Origin: Oscillospiraceae bacterium
GTDB taxonomy: Bacteria > Bacillota > Clostridia > Oscillospirales > Acutalibacteraceae
Direction: 5' to 3'
Length of the DNA: 64,000 nt
NCBI GenBank assembly: GCA_015065545.1
Contig: SVQA01000001.1
Span: 62,001 to 126,000 of the forward strand
This document shows positions 36,976 to 45,014 of the stretch, one piece after another (the stretch's first letter is position 1; every line of letters begins with the position of its first letter). A program made the position numbers and the translations under genes. The notes below the pieces were generated by a model. It was not told the origin of the DNA. It did not search any database and saw only the letters and a program-made list of their open reading frames with translations.

Positions 36976-38865
36976 GTGATTCAAACGAAAGAAACCAACA
37001 GCAAACACTATAAAGTAGCCCTTGCAGGTAATCCGAATGTAGGCAAAAGTACTTTATTTAATGTTCTTACGAATCAACAGCAACACACAGGCAACTGGAG
37101 CGGGAAAACCGTAGCCTTGGCAAACGGCACCTGCAAACATAAAGATGATATATTAGAAATCATTGATTTACCGGGCACCTATTCTCTGCATTCTGACTCA
37201 GAAGAAGAATCAGTAACGACAGAACATATACTAAATAAGGATTTTGATGTACTGATAATTGTAGTAAATACATTGCTGTTAAGCAGAAATCTTCTTCTAA
37301 CATTACAGATACTAATGCATACACAAAAGACTGTTCTATGCCTCAATATGAAAGATGAAGCGGAAAATCAAAACATCTTAATTGATTACGATGAACTTAG
37401 TTTACAGCTTGGAATACCTGTTGTCGGTATTTCTGCAAGAAATAATACTAATCTTCAGAAACTTTTAGATACGGCTGTTTCCGTCGCTGATAAAAAAATA
37501 AAAACGTTTTCACTTTCTTCACTCGATAAAATTAAGAATGATAATCTTTCTGTAGAAGATGAAACGATAGAACTAAACAAATTAAAAGATAATATAGTGA
37601 AACATTCAATAATTTCAACCACAGTACCTTACTCAAAAAAAGATAGAATATTAGACAAAATATTCACTTCAAGAGTAAGCGGTATTCCCTTAACCATTTT
37701 ATTTTTTGCTATAATATTTTGGCTTACAGCATTCGGGGCAAATTATCCAAGTGAACTTTTATCCCGCTTATCCTCGTATATTGTTACGAAAACAAAGATT
37801 ATTTTGACCGAATTAAATCTAAGCAATATGTTTATTAGTATAATTACGGATGGAATCATGACAACAGTAGGTTGGGTTGTTTCGGTTATGCTTCCTCCTG
37901 CACTTATTTTCTTTCCTCTGTTTGCTTTACTTGAAGAATCCGGTTATTTACCAAGAATCGCTTTTAATCTGGATAGAATTTTTAGATTTGCCGGTGTTAA
38001 CGGAAAATTATCGATAACTATGCTAATGGGTTTCGGATGTAATTCCTGCGGAGTAATGGGCTGCAGGATAATGAGGTCAAAAAACGAAAGACTTATTGGC
38101 ATATTAACCAACAGCTTCATACCCTGCAACGGAAGATTACCAACGCTTATAGCTATTTCATCCTTGCTATTCGCAACAAATGTCAAAGGAATAATGAAAT
38201 CTGTTATTGTAGCAATTGTATTATTAAGTTTGTTATTTGTTTCTTTTGCAGTAACATTGCTGGTCACTTGTTTTTTATCAAGAACCGGATTAAAAACAAC
38301 AGACTCTTCCTTTGTTTTTGAATTACCATCATATAGAAAACCTCAGATAATCAAAACAATATATAATTCTATAAAAGAAAAAGTTATTTATGTACTATCA
38401 CGAGCTGTTTTAGTTTCTATCCCTGCAGGCATGTTAATATGGATTTTAGCAAATTTTCACATCGGAAACTCATCAGTCGTAAGTTGCTTTTCCGATTTTT
38501 TAAATCCGTTTGGAATTTTTATAGGTTTGAACGGTACGATAATTACTTCGTTTATTTTAGGCTTTCCAGCAAATGAAATAGTACTTCCTATTATTTTGAT
38601 GATATACACAGGAACAGGAACACTTGCAGAATACACCAGTCTTTCTGAACTCAACACACTGCTTCAAGCAAACGGTTGGACCATTGTTACATCTTTATGC
38701 TTTTTGATATTTACAATGTTTCATTTTCCCTGTTCAACTACCTGCCTTACTATTCATAAGGAAACAAAAAGCGTTAAATGGACTATACTCTCAATATTAC
38801 TACCCTTAGTTGTAGGAATTATTTTATGCTATATAATAAAGCTTACAGCAAGCTTTATAATTTAA
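36976..38865 (+). CDS. feoB: Ferrous iron transporter FeoB, CNGR variant
   Basis: GTPase-linked inner-membrane transporter, 629 residues. The N-terminal G domain has GNPNVGKST, the switch T in HTGNWSGKT, DLPGTYSL and G4 NMKD. The membrane part has about eight helices with two gate repeats. The first gate reads GFGCNSCGVMGCRIM and the following loop FIPCNGRLPT, unlike the CNVPAIMA/CSARLPVY motifs of Escherichia coli FeoB; this variant is common in clostridia and could differ in metal preference. The start is GTG 36976. No FeoC gene follows; the gene ends face to face with sigK, overlapping by 4 bases. Confidence 0.93.
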   Translation: MIQTKETNSKHYKVALAGNPNVGKSTLFNVLTNQQQHTGNWSGKTVALANGTCKHKDDILEIIDLPGTYSLHSDSEEESVTTEHILNKDFDVLIIVVNTLLLSRNLLLTLQILMHTQKTVLCLNMKDEAENQNILIDYDELSLQLGIPVVGISARNNTNLQKLLDTAVSVADKKIKTFSLSSLDKIKNDNLSVEDETIELNKLKDNIVKHSIISTTVPYSKKDRILDKIFTSRVSGIPLTILFFAIIFWLTAFGANYPSELLSRLSSYIVTKTKIILTELNLSNMFISIITDGIMTTVGWVVSVMLPPALIFFPLFALLEESGYLPRIAFNLDRIFRFAGVNGKLSITMLMGFGCNSCGVMGCRIMRSKNERLIGILTNSFIPCNGRLPTLIAISSLLFATNVKGIMKSVIVAIVLLSLLFVSFAVTLLVTCFLSRTGLKTTDSSFVFELPSYRKPQIIKTIYNSIKEKVIYVLSRAVLVSIPAGMLIWILANFHIGNSSVVSCFSDFLNPFGIFIGLNGTIITSFILGFPANEIVLPIILMIYTGTGTLAEYTSLSELNTLLQANGWTIVTSLCFLIFTMFHFPCSTTCLTIHKETKSVKWTILSILLPLVVGIILCYIIKLTASFII

Positions 38866-39548
38866 CTATTTTCATATTTTTTTCTTAGCTGTGAAAGTGC
38901 CTTTTTTTCTATACGAGATATGTAAGATCTTGATATTTTTAATCTTTCGGCAACTTCTCTTTGTGTCAAAGGATCGCGCCCATCAAGACCATATCTCATA
39001 ACAATAACTTTTCTTTCCCTATCATTAAGCTCACTTTTTAGATAAGCAGACAGCTTTTCGGATTTTATTTTCAAATCAAGTTCATCAGCAAAGTCAACTT
39101 CAAAGGAAAGAATATCAATTAAAGTTAACGGATTCCCATCTTTATCTGTATCTATTGCTTCATTTAAAGATACATCCTGTGCTGTTTTCTTAGAGCTTCT
39201 GAAATGCATAAGTATTTCGTTTTCAATACACCTGGAAGCATAACTTGAAAGTTTTATGTTCTTTTCACTGTCAAATGTGTTGATGGCTTTGATGAGACCG
39301 ATAGTTCCTATTGATACTAAATCATCATGATCGGTTTGTGTTGCGTAATATTTCTTGATAATATGAGCGACTAAACGGAGATTGTGCTCAACCAGTTTGT
39401 TTCTAGCCTTAATATCTCCTTCTTTAACTCTTTTGAGATATTCCGTTTCTTCCTGCTTTGTAAGAGGTTTCGGAAACGAACCGCTTTTGCAAACATGAAG
39501 AACAAAGAAATAACAGTAATTTATGAGCATCATGAGAAGTTGAAACAT
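38862..39548 (-). CDS. sigK: RNA polymerase sporulation sigma factor SigK (pro-sigma-K)
   Basis: Late mother-cell sigma factor that drives coat and lysis genes. The 228-residue product has a hydrophobic N-terminal pro-sequence (MFQLLMMLINYCYFF...), then FPKPL, region 2 with DLVSIGTIGLIKAINTF, the SigK-specific CIENEILMHFRSSKKTAQDVSLNEAI block, and the region 4 helix-turn-helix (TQREVAERLKISRSYISRIEKK). The gene is intact; no skin-like element interrupts it. The start is ATG 39548 behind GGGAGTG, a site inside the upstream terminator stem. The pro-sequence implies processing by SpoIVFB, encoded at 61.2 kb. Confidence 0.93.
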   Translation of the reverse strand: MFQLLMMLINYCYFFVLHVCKSGSFPKPLTKQEETEYLKRVKEGDIKARNKLVEHNLRLVAHIIKKYYATQTDHDDLVSIGTIGLIKAINTFDSEKNIKLSSYASRCIENEILMHFRSSKKTAQDVSLNEAIDTDKDGNPLTLIDILSFEVDFADELDLKIKSEKLSAYLKSELNDRERKVIVMRYGLDGRDPLTQREVAERLKISRSYISRIEKKALSQLRKKYENS

Positions 39549-39593
39549 AAAAAGCACTCCCTGAATGATATATATAATCATATTCGGGGAGTG
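39549..39593 (-). terminator. prfC terminator hairpin containing the sigK ribosome binding site
   Basis: On the minus strand CACTCCC at the left and GGGAGTG at the right close an imperfect 14-bp stem (one mismatch, one 2-base bulge, AT-rich loop), followed by C and five T residues and then the sigK ATG. It should end prfC transcription and, when folded, hide the sigK ribosome binding site. Confidence 0.7.
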
Positions 39594-39623
39594 TTTAATA
39601 TTTGCGTGTCCTATTATATTTTA

Positions 39624-41213
39624 TCAGGAGTTTCTGCCAAATTCTTCAAGAATCAAGCCTTTGTTGTGGTCAAGTGCCCAATCTATACTCCATTCGCTTG
39701 TAAAGAGTAAAAGATGATTTCCTTTTAAATCCTGAATTCTCTTTGTATCAGAAGCAAGATCAAGAGTTTTAGGATCTAAATCTTCATTCCCAATCCAACG
39801 AATAAACTGATAAGGAAGAGATGTCATAATAATATCTACATTGTATTCAGTTTCAAGCCTATGCTTAAGAACATCAAACTGAAGTGTACCAACAACACCA
39901 ACAATCACTTCTTCCATACCTGCGTCAAGTTCCTGAAATATCTGAATTGCACCTTCTTGAGCAATCTGAGAAGTACCTTTGATGAATTGTTTACGCTTCA
40001 TTGTATCCTTTTGTCTTACAAGAGCAAAATGCTCTGGCGCAAAGGTAGGAATACCTTTGAATTTCACCTTATGTCCAAGTGAGCATATAGTATCGCCGAT
40101 TGAAAAAATACCGGGATCAAAGATACCGATAATATCACCTGCACAGGCTTCTTCAATCATCTCTCGGTCAGAAGCCATCATCTGCTGAGGCTGAGAAAGT
40201 TTAATTTTTCTGCCTGCCTGCACATGAGAAACTTCCATATCTCTTGTAAACTTACCGGAACAAATACGCATAAATGCGATTCTGTCTCGGTGCATCTTAT
40301 TCATATTCGCCTGAATTTTAAACACAAATGCCGACATAAAATCCGAATCAGGCTCAACAATGCCATCCTCAGTTTCTCTGGGAAGAGGCGGAGTTGTAAA
40401 TTCAAGGAAGTCTTTAAGGAAAGGTTCGACACCAAAGTTATTGAGAGCAGAGCCAAAGAATACGGGTGTAAGTTTACCTGCTCTTACTAAATCAAGATTA
40501 AGCTCATCGCCCGCACCTTCAAGAAGCTCGATTTCAGAAAGAAAATCATCAATCATATACTTGCCGACAGTATCAACGAGTTCAGGACTGTCAATGGGAA
40601 TTACCTTTTCCTCAACTTCTCTCTGACCATTATTGGCAGTATAAGCAAGAACACTTTTACTTGCTCTGTCATAAACACCTTTAAAGTCTCTGCCTGCACC
40701 GATAGGCCAGTTTACAGGACAAGTGTTAATTCCGAGCACCTGCTCGATTTCATCAAGAAGATCAAAAGGGTTCTTTGACTCGTGGTCCATCTTATTAATA
40801 AAAGTGATAATCGGGATGTTGCGCATTACACAAACTTTAAAAAGTTTGATTGTCTGACGTTCAACACCCTTCGAAGCATCAATTACCATTACCGCCGAGT
40901 CAGCAGCCATAAGTGTACGGTAAGTATCTTCTGAGAAATCCTGGTGACCGGGAGTATCAAGAATATTGATACAATAGCCATTGTATTTAAACTGCATTAC
41001 AGAGGATGTAACAGAAATACCCCTCTGCTTTTCAATTTCCATCCAGTCAGAAACTGCATGTTTAGCGGTTCTTTTTCCTTTAACAGAACCGGCAAGATTA
41101 ATTGCTCCGCCGTAAAGAAGGAGCTTTTCGGTAAGTGTTGTTTTACCTGCGTCAGGGTGAGAGATAATCGCAAAGGTTCTGCGCTTACTAATTTCTTCCT
41201 TAAAATTACTCAC
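39624..41213 (-). CDS. prfC: Peptide chain release factor 3
   Basis: GTPase that recycles RF1/RF2 after termination. The 529-residue product has G1 HPDAGKTT, the switch-I block with RGISVTSSVMQF, G3 DTPGHQDF, G4 NKMD, and the RF3-specific domains II and III (from GIPTFAPEHFALVR onward). It differs from EF-G by the SDWMEIEKQRGISVT motif. The start is GTG 41213 behind GGAGAT, with a consensus promoter upstream. Not all clostridia carry RF3. Confidence 0.95.
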   Translation of the reverse strand: MSNFKEEISKRRTFAIISHPDAGKTTLTEKLLLYGGAINLAGSVKGKRTAKHAVSDWMEIEKQRGISVTSSVMQFKYNGYCINILDTPGHQDFSEDTYRTLMAADSAVMVIDASKGVERQTIKLFKVCVMRNIPIITFINKMDHESKNPFDLLDEIEQVLGINTCPVNWPIGAGRDFKGVYDRASKSVLAYTANNGQREVEEKVIPIDSPELVDTVGKYMIDDFLSEIELLEGAGDELNLDLVRAGKLTPVFFGSALNNFGVEPFLKDFLEFTTPPLPRETEDGIVEPDSDFMSAFVFKIQANMNKMHRDRIAFMRICSGKFTRDMEVSHVQAGRKIKLSQPQQMMASDREMIEEACAGDIIGIFDPGIFSIGDTICSLGHKVKFKGIPTFAPEHFALVRQKDTMKRKQFIKGTSQIAQEGAIQIFQELDAGMEEVIVGVVGTLQFDVLKHRLETEYNVDIIMTSLPYQFIRWIGNEDLDPKTLDLASDTKRIQDLKGNHLLLFTSEWSIDWALDHNKGLILEEFGRNS

Positions 41214-41248
41214 AAAAATATCTCCAATACATTAAATTCCAATTTATT

Positions 41249-41277
41249 ATTATACTTTTTACACTATATAATGTCAA
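41249..41277 (-). promoter_or_regulatory. Consensus promoter of prfC
   Basis: On the minus strand TTGACA (41277-41272), a 17-bp spacer, and TATAAT (41254-41249), both perfect. It is divergent from the hemW promoter. Confidence 0.85.
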
Positions 41278-41336
41278 GATTATGCTGATCTTACAATTGG
41301 GTTTATTAAAACAATGTAGAAAACTTGTTCATATAC

Positions 41337-41365
41337 TTGACATATTTTAGTTATTTTGATAAAAT
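41337..41365 (+). promoter_or_regulatory. hemW promoter, consensus with extended -10
   Basis: TTGACA at 41337-41342, a 17-bp spacer ending in TGA, TAAAAT at 41360-41365. Transcription would start near 41372. Confidence 0.75.
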
Positions 41366-41411
41366 ATCATCATAATATAAATCTTTCCTATTTTTCATAT
41401 ACCTTCCAAAT

Positions 41412-41439
41412 GAGGCAGAGACCATCGGGTTTCTGCCTC
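41412..41439 (+). promoter_or_regulatory. Leader hairpin of hemW
   Basis: GAGGCAGAGACC pairs with GGTTTCTGCCTC around an ATCG tetraloop, 12 bp with one G-U pair, in the 5' untranslated region 40 bases before the start. There is no T tract, so it is not a simple terminator. Confidence 0.6.
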
Positions 41440-41478
41440 AACCCTTATACGCATACTTATGAAAGAAAGTGAAAACCA

Positions 41479-42597
41479 TTGAAACAACTCGGACTATATA
41501 TACACATTCCATTTTGTGTAAGAAAATGCAATTATTGCGATTTTTATAGTGTAGAAATCAATCATGAATCTATAGATAAGTATATAAGCAATACCTTAAA
41601 CGCTCTCGAGTATTGGAAAAATAAAATTGATAACAATATAATAGTTGATACCATTTATTTTGGTGGCGGTACACCAAGTGTCTTAAGTGACTCTCAAATT
41701 TTAATCCTTCTTGAAGGCATCTATAACAACTTTAAAATTGCCAATAACCCTGAAATAACAATTGAAGTTAATCCAAAATCTGTTACTAAACTTAACTTAA
41801 AAAGTTTAAAACACAACGGAATTAACAGAATATCTATGGGACTGCAATCTTCAATTGATGAAGAACTAATAATACTTGGCAGACTCCACACAAAATACGA
41901 TGCACAAAAAGCAATAGATTATATAAACAAATCAGGTATATTCAATTATTCACTAGATGTGATGACAGGCATCCCTCTACAGACCATAGAATCATTAAAC
42001 AAAACTATAGACTTTTGTATAAATAACAAAGCGCCTCACATAAGCACCTATATGCTTAAAATAGAAAAAAACACACCATTCTATGAAAATAAAGATAAGT
42101 ATCCCTTTGCAAGCGAAGACACACAAGCTGATTATTACGAGTTCATATCCAAAAAGCTTTCAGATAACGGATACCGACATTACGAAATATCCAATTTTTG
42201 TAAGAATGACTTGATAAGTCGCCACAATACAAAATACTGGTTGCTGGAAGACTATCTCGGCATTGGTCCCTCTGCACATTCTATGATAAACGGTAAAAGG
42301 TTTTATTATCCTCGAAGCTTAAAAGAATTTACACCGGATAATATTATTTTCGAATCAGAAGGCAAAACAGCTTATGAATATATTATGTTATCTCTCAGAA
42401 CTGACTTCGGATTTAAGTATGATAATTATTTTAAAGAGCACAATAAAATACCGTCAAAACGTTTTATGAACACAATCAAAATTCTATCTGAAGCAGGTTT
42501 TATAATATGTAACCAAGATGGCTTTAAATTAACCGACAAAGGTTTTCTGCTTTCAAATTCCATTATATCTATTCTTTTAGATGAAGAATGTTTATAA
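41479..42597 (+). CDS. hemW: HemW-like radical SAM protein
   Basis: HemN-family radical SAM protein; current knowledge favours a heme chaperone role (HemW) over coproporphyrinogen oxidation. The 372-residue product has FCVRKCNYC (Cys13, 17, 20), FGGGTPS, GLQSS and the HemN C-terminal domain. The cluster motif CxxxCxxC is followed by Asp-Phe; the fourth cysteine seen in true HemN (CxxxCxxCxC) is absent, as in HemW. The start is TTG 41479 behind GAAAGAAAGTG. The gene carries its own promoter and ends at a strong bidirectional terminator. Confidence 0.9.
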   Translation: MKQLGLYIHIPFCVRKCNYCDFYSVEINHESIDKYISNTLNALEYWKNKIDNNIIVDTIYFGGGTPSVLSDSQILILLEGIYNNFKIANNPEITIEVNPKSVTKLNLKSLKHNGINRISMGLQSSIDEELIILGRLHTKYDAQKAIDYINKSGIFNYSLDVMTGIPLQTIESLNKTIDFCINNKAPHISTYMLKIEKNTPFYENKDKYPFASEDTQADYYEFISKKLSDNGYRHYEISNFCKNDLISRHNTKYWLLEDYLGIGPSAHSMINGKRFYYPRSLKEFTPDNIIFESEGKTAYEYIMLSLRTDFGFKYDNYFKEHNKIPSKRFMNTIKILSEAGFIICNQDGFKLTDKGFLLSNSIISILLDEECL

Positions 42598-42599
42598 CG

Positions 42600-42643
42600 A
42601 AATCACACAGGACCTCTAACTCTTCAGAGGTCCTGTGTGATTT
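42600..42643. terminator. Bidirectional terminator between hemW and gerQ
   Basis: Perfect 17-18 bp stem (AATCACACAGGACCTCT and its complement) with an 8-base loop. It overlaps the stop codon of the minus-strand gene. Confidence 0.9.
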
Positions 42644-43217
42644 AATATAAGAATCTTATAAATTTAATATTGTAAAAATCGCATACTGTTATGTCATTTG
42701 TTCCAATTTCGTTCATCAAAATATAATTGGAGCCAACACCCAGCAAATACCCATCTTTTTCTATAAGTTCTGCATTACCGATAAGAAATTCTATCTGAAC
42801 TCTTCTCCCAATCTGTGTTCTTATAAACCCGTTCATATATTGTATGCTTTCTGAAGTTACAGGAAACGGATTGCTGTAATCTGTAATTTCCTGCATTAAA
42901 GTTTGATTGTTCATAGACATTACCATATTATTCATATTATCATTTGACTGCGGCATAAGAATACCTGTAATATCAGTCGGCATATTTCCAATAGTAGTAG
43001 CAGGTGTCGAAGGTAAGTCAATGCTATTCATATTCTGATTATCAGTCTGCGTTGTATTTACAGGTCTTTGATTTGAAAGTTGCTGATTTGCCAGATTATA
43101 AGCGGCTATCTGTTCAAGAGAGGGCAAATTTTTGAGAAACAAATCATCAGGATTATCCTCGCTATATTTTGCAGGCGGTATCCCATAAATACTCATTAAA
43201 TCCAAATTGTTAGCCAT
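42642..43217 (-). CDS. gerQ: Spore coat protein GerQ-like
   Basis: A 191-residue protein. The C-terminal 70 residues match the GerQ (YwdL) coat domain pattern: IQYMNGFIRTQIGRRVQIEFLIG, then a strand-rich core with GVGSNYILM. The N-terminal 120 residues are Asn-, Gln- and Met-rich, low-complexity and probably disordered, as in Bacillus GerQ. GerQ anchors the cortex-lytic enzyme CwlJ in the spore coat. The cwlJ gene lies 14 bases upstream, which supports the assignment. Expressed late in sporulation by inference. Confidence 0.82.
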   Translation of the reverse strand: MANNLDLMSIYGIPPAKYSEDNPDDLFLKNLPSLEQIAAYNLANQQLSNQRPVNTTQTDNQNMNSIDLPSTPATTIGNMPTDITGILMPQSNDNMNNMVMSMNNQTLMQEITDYSNPFPVTSESIQYMNGFIRTQIGRRVQIEFLIGNAELIEKDGYLLGVGSNYILMNEIGTNDITVCDFYNIKFIRFLY

Positions 43218-43230
43218 AACATAACCTCGT

Positions 43231-43674
43231 TTAAGTTTTTAAATAAGCATTGGTCGGAGCGTAAAAACAATGAGCACCAACTCTGTTATATATAACACCG
43301 ACATCAGAAGGAAAGAATTTAGGGCAATTAGGACTGTATGGATTGAAGAAAAATAACGAATTACCAACAGAGCTATCTGTATTACCTGCTAAAGCCCAGT
43401 CTGCGATGTCATAATGTATTTGTTCAGGTGTAATGTTATATACGTTTTGCGAGTTGTATTCTCCACCTACAAATTCTTTAAGACAAGTAAACTGACACGT
43501 TTGTGTTATAACAGCTCGAAAATCTCCGCCATTATTAACTCGTGAAAATTCCCCATCGTTAGTTAACGCGCGATTTGCAATTACAGAAGCCACTGCTCTC
43601 ATTCCGGTATCCCCCTCGCCTCCTGCTTCGCATTTAATAAGACGCGCAAACAGTTCTCTCGTATCAAGTGCCAT
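43231..43674 (-). CDS. cwlJ: Spore cortex-lytic hydrolase CwlJ
   Basis: A 147-residue hydrolase of the SleB/CwlJ (Hydrolase_2) family that breaks down cortex peptidoglycan during germination. The family blocks ARLIKCEAGGEGDTGMRAVASVIANR (probable catalytic Glu in CEAGGEG), an aromatic NNGGDFRAVITQTCQF segment and NSLFFFNP are visible. No signal peptide or peptidoglycan-binding domain is present, as expected for CwlJ rather than SleB. Co-transcribed with gerQ. Confidence 0.9.
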   Translation of the reverse strand: MALDTRELFARLIKCEAGGEGDTGMRAVASVIANRALTNDGEFSRVNNGGDFRAVITQTCQFTCLKEFVGGEYNSQNVYNITPEQIHYDIADWALAGNTDSSVGNSLFFFNPYSPNCPKFFPSDVGVIYNRVGAHCFYAPTNAYLKT

Positions 43675-43701
43675 AAACTCACCCTTTGCTTATTTCTTAC
43701 A

Positions 43702-43733
43702 TACTATGCAAGTTTAATGCAAATTGTTATACA
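43702..43733 (-). promoter_or_regulatory. Candidate sigma-G-type promoter of cwlJ-gerQ
   Basis: On the minus strand TGTATAA (43733-43727), an 18-bp spacer, CATAGTA (43708-43702); close to the TGAATA/CATACTA consensus of sigma-F/G. A sigma-E-like ATATT with 15-bp spacer to CATTAAAC overlaps it, and sigma-E drives cwlJ in Bacillus, so the class is not settled. Confidence 0.4.
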
Positions 43734-43744
43734 AAATATCTGCA

Positions 43745-43783
43745 AACAAAAAACGTATCGATACCTAAATATCGATACGTTTT
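43745..43783 (-). terminator. Terminator of the membrane LuxR gene
   Basis: Perfect 14-bp stem AAAACGTATCGATA/TATCGATACGTTTT, loop of 6, followed on the minus strand by a T-rich run. It can also act on the plus strand. Confidence 0.85.
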
Positions 43784-43788
43784 ATCAT

Positions 43789-44865
43789 TTATATGCTGAT
43801 TTTTGCTGCAAAGGAAACTTCAATCAGTTCCTTGCGACTACTCACTCCCAGTTTTGAATATATGTTCCTGTTATGATATTTGAGGGTATTGTCTGAAATA
43901 GATAAAATTTCCTTTACTTCCTTAATTTGCTTGCCACTAACATATAATTCATAAATCTGCTTTTCAGTCGGAGTAAGAGTATGGAGTTTCGAAACAAGAT
44001 ACTCATATTTTTCTGATAATTCATCGTAGGTTTCCACGCAAGAATTCAGGTTAACTTCATTAGAAACATTTGTCTCTTGAATACTATCGTCAGCAGTAAA
44101 AGTAAAAATATTTTGTATTTTTTTATCCTGCAGCAGAAAGCTGATACCGAGTAAGAATAGCTCTGTAACAATATATGAAACAGATAATATCTCAAAGTCT
44201 ATCTTTACGAATTGCTCCATAAGCCAGACGCCGATATTCACAAACACCGACATAAGCAAAAGCACAGCATGTATGCTGGATTTAACTCTTTTTGTAAAAC
44301 GGGCATACAATATAGATGCAATCATAGCACCAAAATAGCCTAAAAGATAATATAAGTACAAGCTGTGAAGCATACCATACTTCTTATCAAGCATCGCAAC
44401 ACCGTCTGTAATAACAAGGGAAACTTCTTTATAGTAAATGTTCAGGTATCCGGGACTTGCCGCTATCAAAAACATAGAGCAGCTCAATCCAATCAATATG
44501 CCAATAAACCATTTCGGAGGATTAATTCCACAAGCAGTTAAAATAAGTATTAGCATAGAAAGAGGTAAAATAACAGATCCCAGATATGCTACCCGATTAG
44601 CAAATAGTGCTTCTTTAAGAGATGAAGATACCGATAGCGAAAGGTAGCCAATATTAACCACCACTACCGCAGAAAACAGAATTACAAACCAAGGTTCTTT
44701 TTTCTTAATAAGGAAACAGTATCCTGCAAGCAATATAATCGCCAACAAAGATGTAACAAAATATATACCCGACATTGTGGCAGATTTTTCACCTATCGCC
44801 GAACAGCCTGACATAGCGAGAAGCAAAAATATGCTGTCTACCAATATGATATTTTTCTTGAACAT
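43789..44865 (-). CDS. Membrane LuxR-family regulator with seven-helix sensor
   Basis: A 358-residue protein. The N-terminal 260 residues hold eight hydrophobic segments, probably an N-terminal signal helix plus a seven-helix sensor like the histidine-kinase N-terminal 7TM domain. A linker of about 45 residues follows. The C-terminal 60 residues are a LuxR (GerE) helix-turn-helix: LTPTEKQIYELYVSGKQIKEV and DNTLKYHNRNIYSKLGV. No kinase or receiver domain is present, so this would be a one-component membrane transcription factor. It is transcribed away from the dockerin locus across a repeat-rich control region, which makes that locus its most likely target (inference). Confidence 0.85.
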   Translation of the reverse strand: MFKKNIILVDSIFLLLAMSGCSAIGEKSATMSGIYFVTSLLAIILLAGYCFLIKKKEPWFVILFSAVVVVNIGYLSLSVSSSLKEALFANRVAYLGSVILPLSMLILILTACGINPPKWFIGILIGLSCSMFLIAASPGYLNIYYKEVSLVITDGVAMLDKKYGMLHSLYLYYLLGYFGAMIASILYARFTKRVKSSIHAVLLLMSVFVNIGVWLMEQFVKIDFEILSVSYIVTELFLLGISFLLQDKKIQNIFTFTADDSIQETNVSNEVNLNSCVETYDELSEKYEYLVSKLHTLTPTEKQIYELYVSGKQIKEVKEILSISDNTLKYHNRNIYSKLGVSSRKELIEVSFAAKISI

Positions 44866-44887
44866 AAGAGAGCTCCTTCACATGTAA

Positions 44888-45000
44888 AGCTTATCGTATT
44901 TTGGGAGTTCCCACCCTATTTCCCACCCTTGTTGGTAAGAATTTTTCACTTTCCCACCCTTAATTTATGCGAAAGGGTGGGGACTTTTGTACGATAAACT
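44888..45000. promoter_or_regulatory. Divergent control region with nested repeats
   Basis: Outer inverted repeat AG(C/T)TTATCGTA at 44888-44898 and its complement at 44990-45000. Inside are three direct copies of TTCCCACCCT (44908, 44920, 44951) and one inverted copy AAGGGTGGG (44973-44981) that reaches the -35 position of the plus-strand promoter. Candidate binding sites for the divergent LuxR-type regulator. Confidence 0.6.
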
Positions 45001-45002
45001 AC

Positions 45003-45008
45003 TATAAT
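45003..45008 (+). promoter_or_regulatory. -10 element of the dockerin locus
   Basis: TATAAT. The position 17 bp upstream (44980-44985) reads GGGACT and lies on the inverted AAGGGTGGGGA repeat, so the -35 is poor and activator dependence is likely. Transcription would start near 45015. Confidence 0.55.
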
Positions 45009-45014
45009 ATATAT

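Noticed and set aside
38862-39548. skin-type interruption of sigK
   Set aside because: The sigK frame is continuous from pro-sequence to region 4, with no recombinase gene inside.
44900-44990. CRISPR array from the repeated TTCCCACCCT
   Set aside because: Repeats are only 10 bp with unequal, very short spacing and no cas genes in the window; operator sites are more likely.
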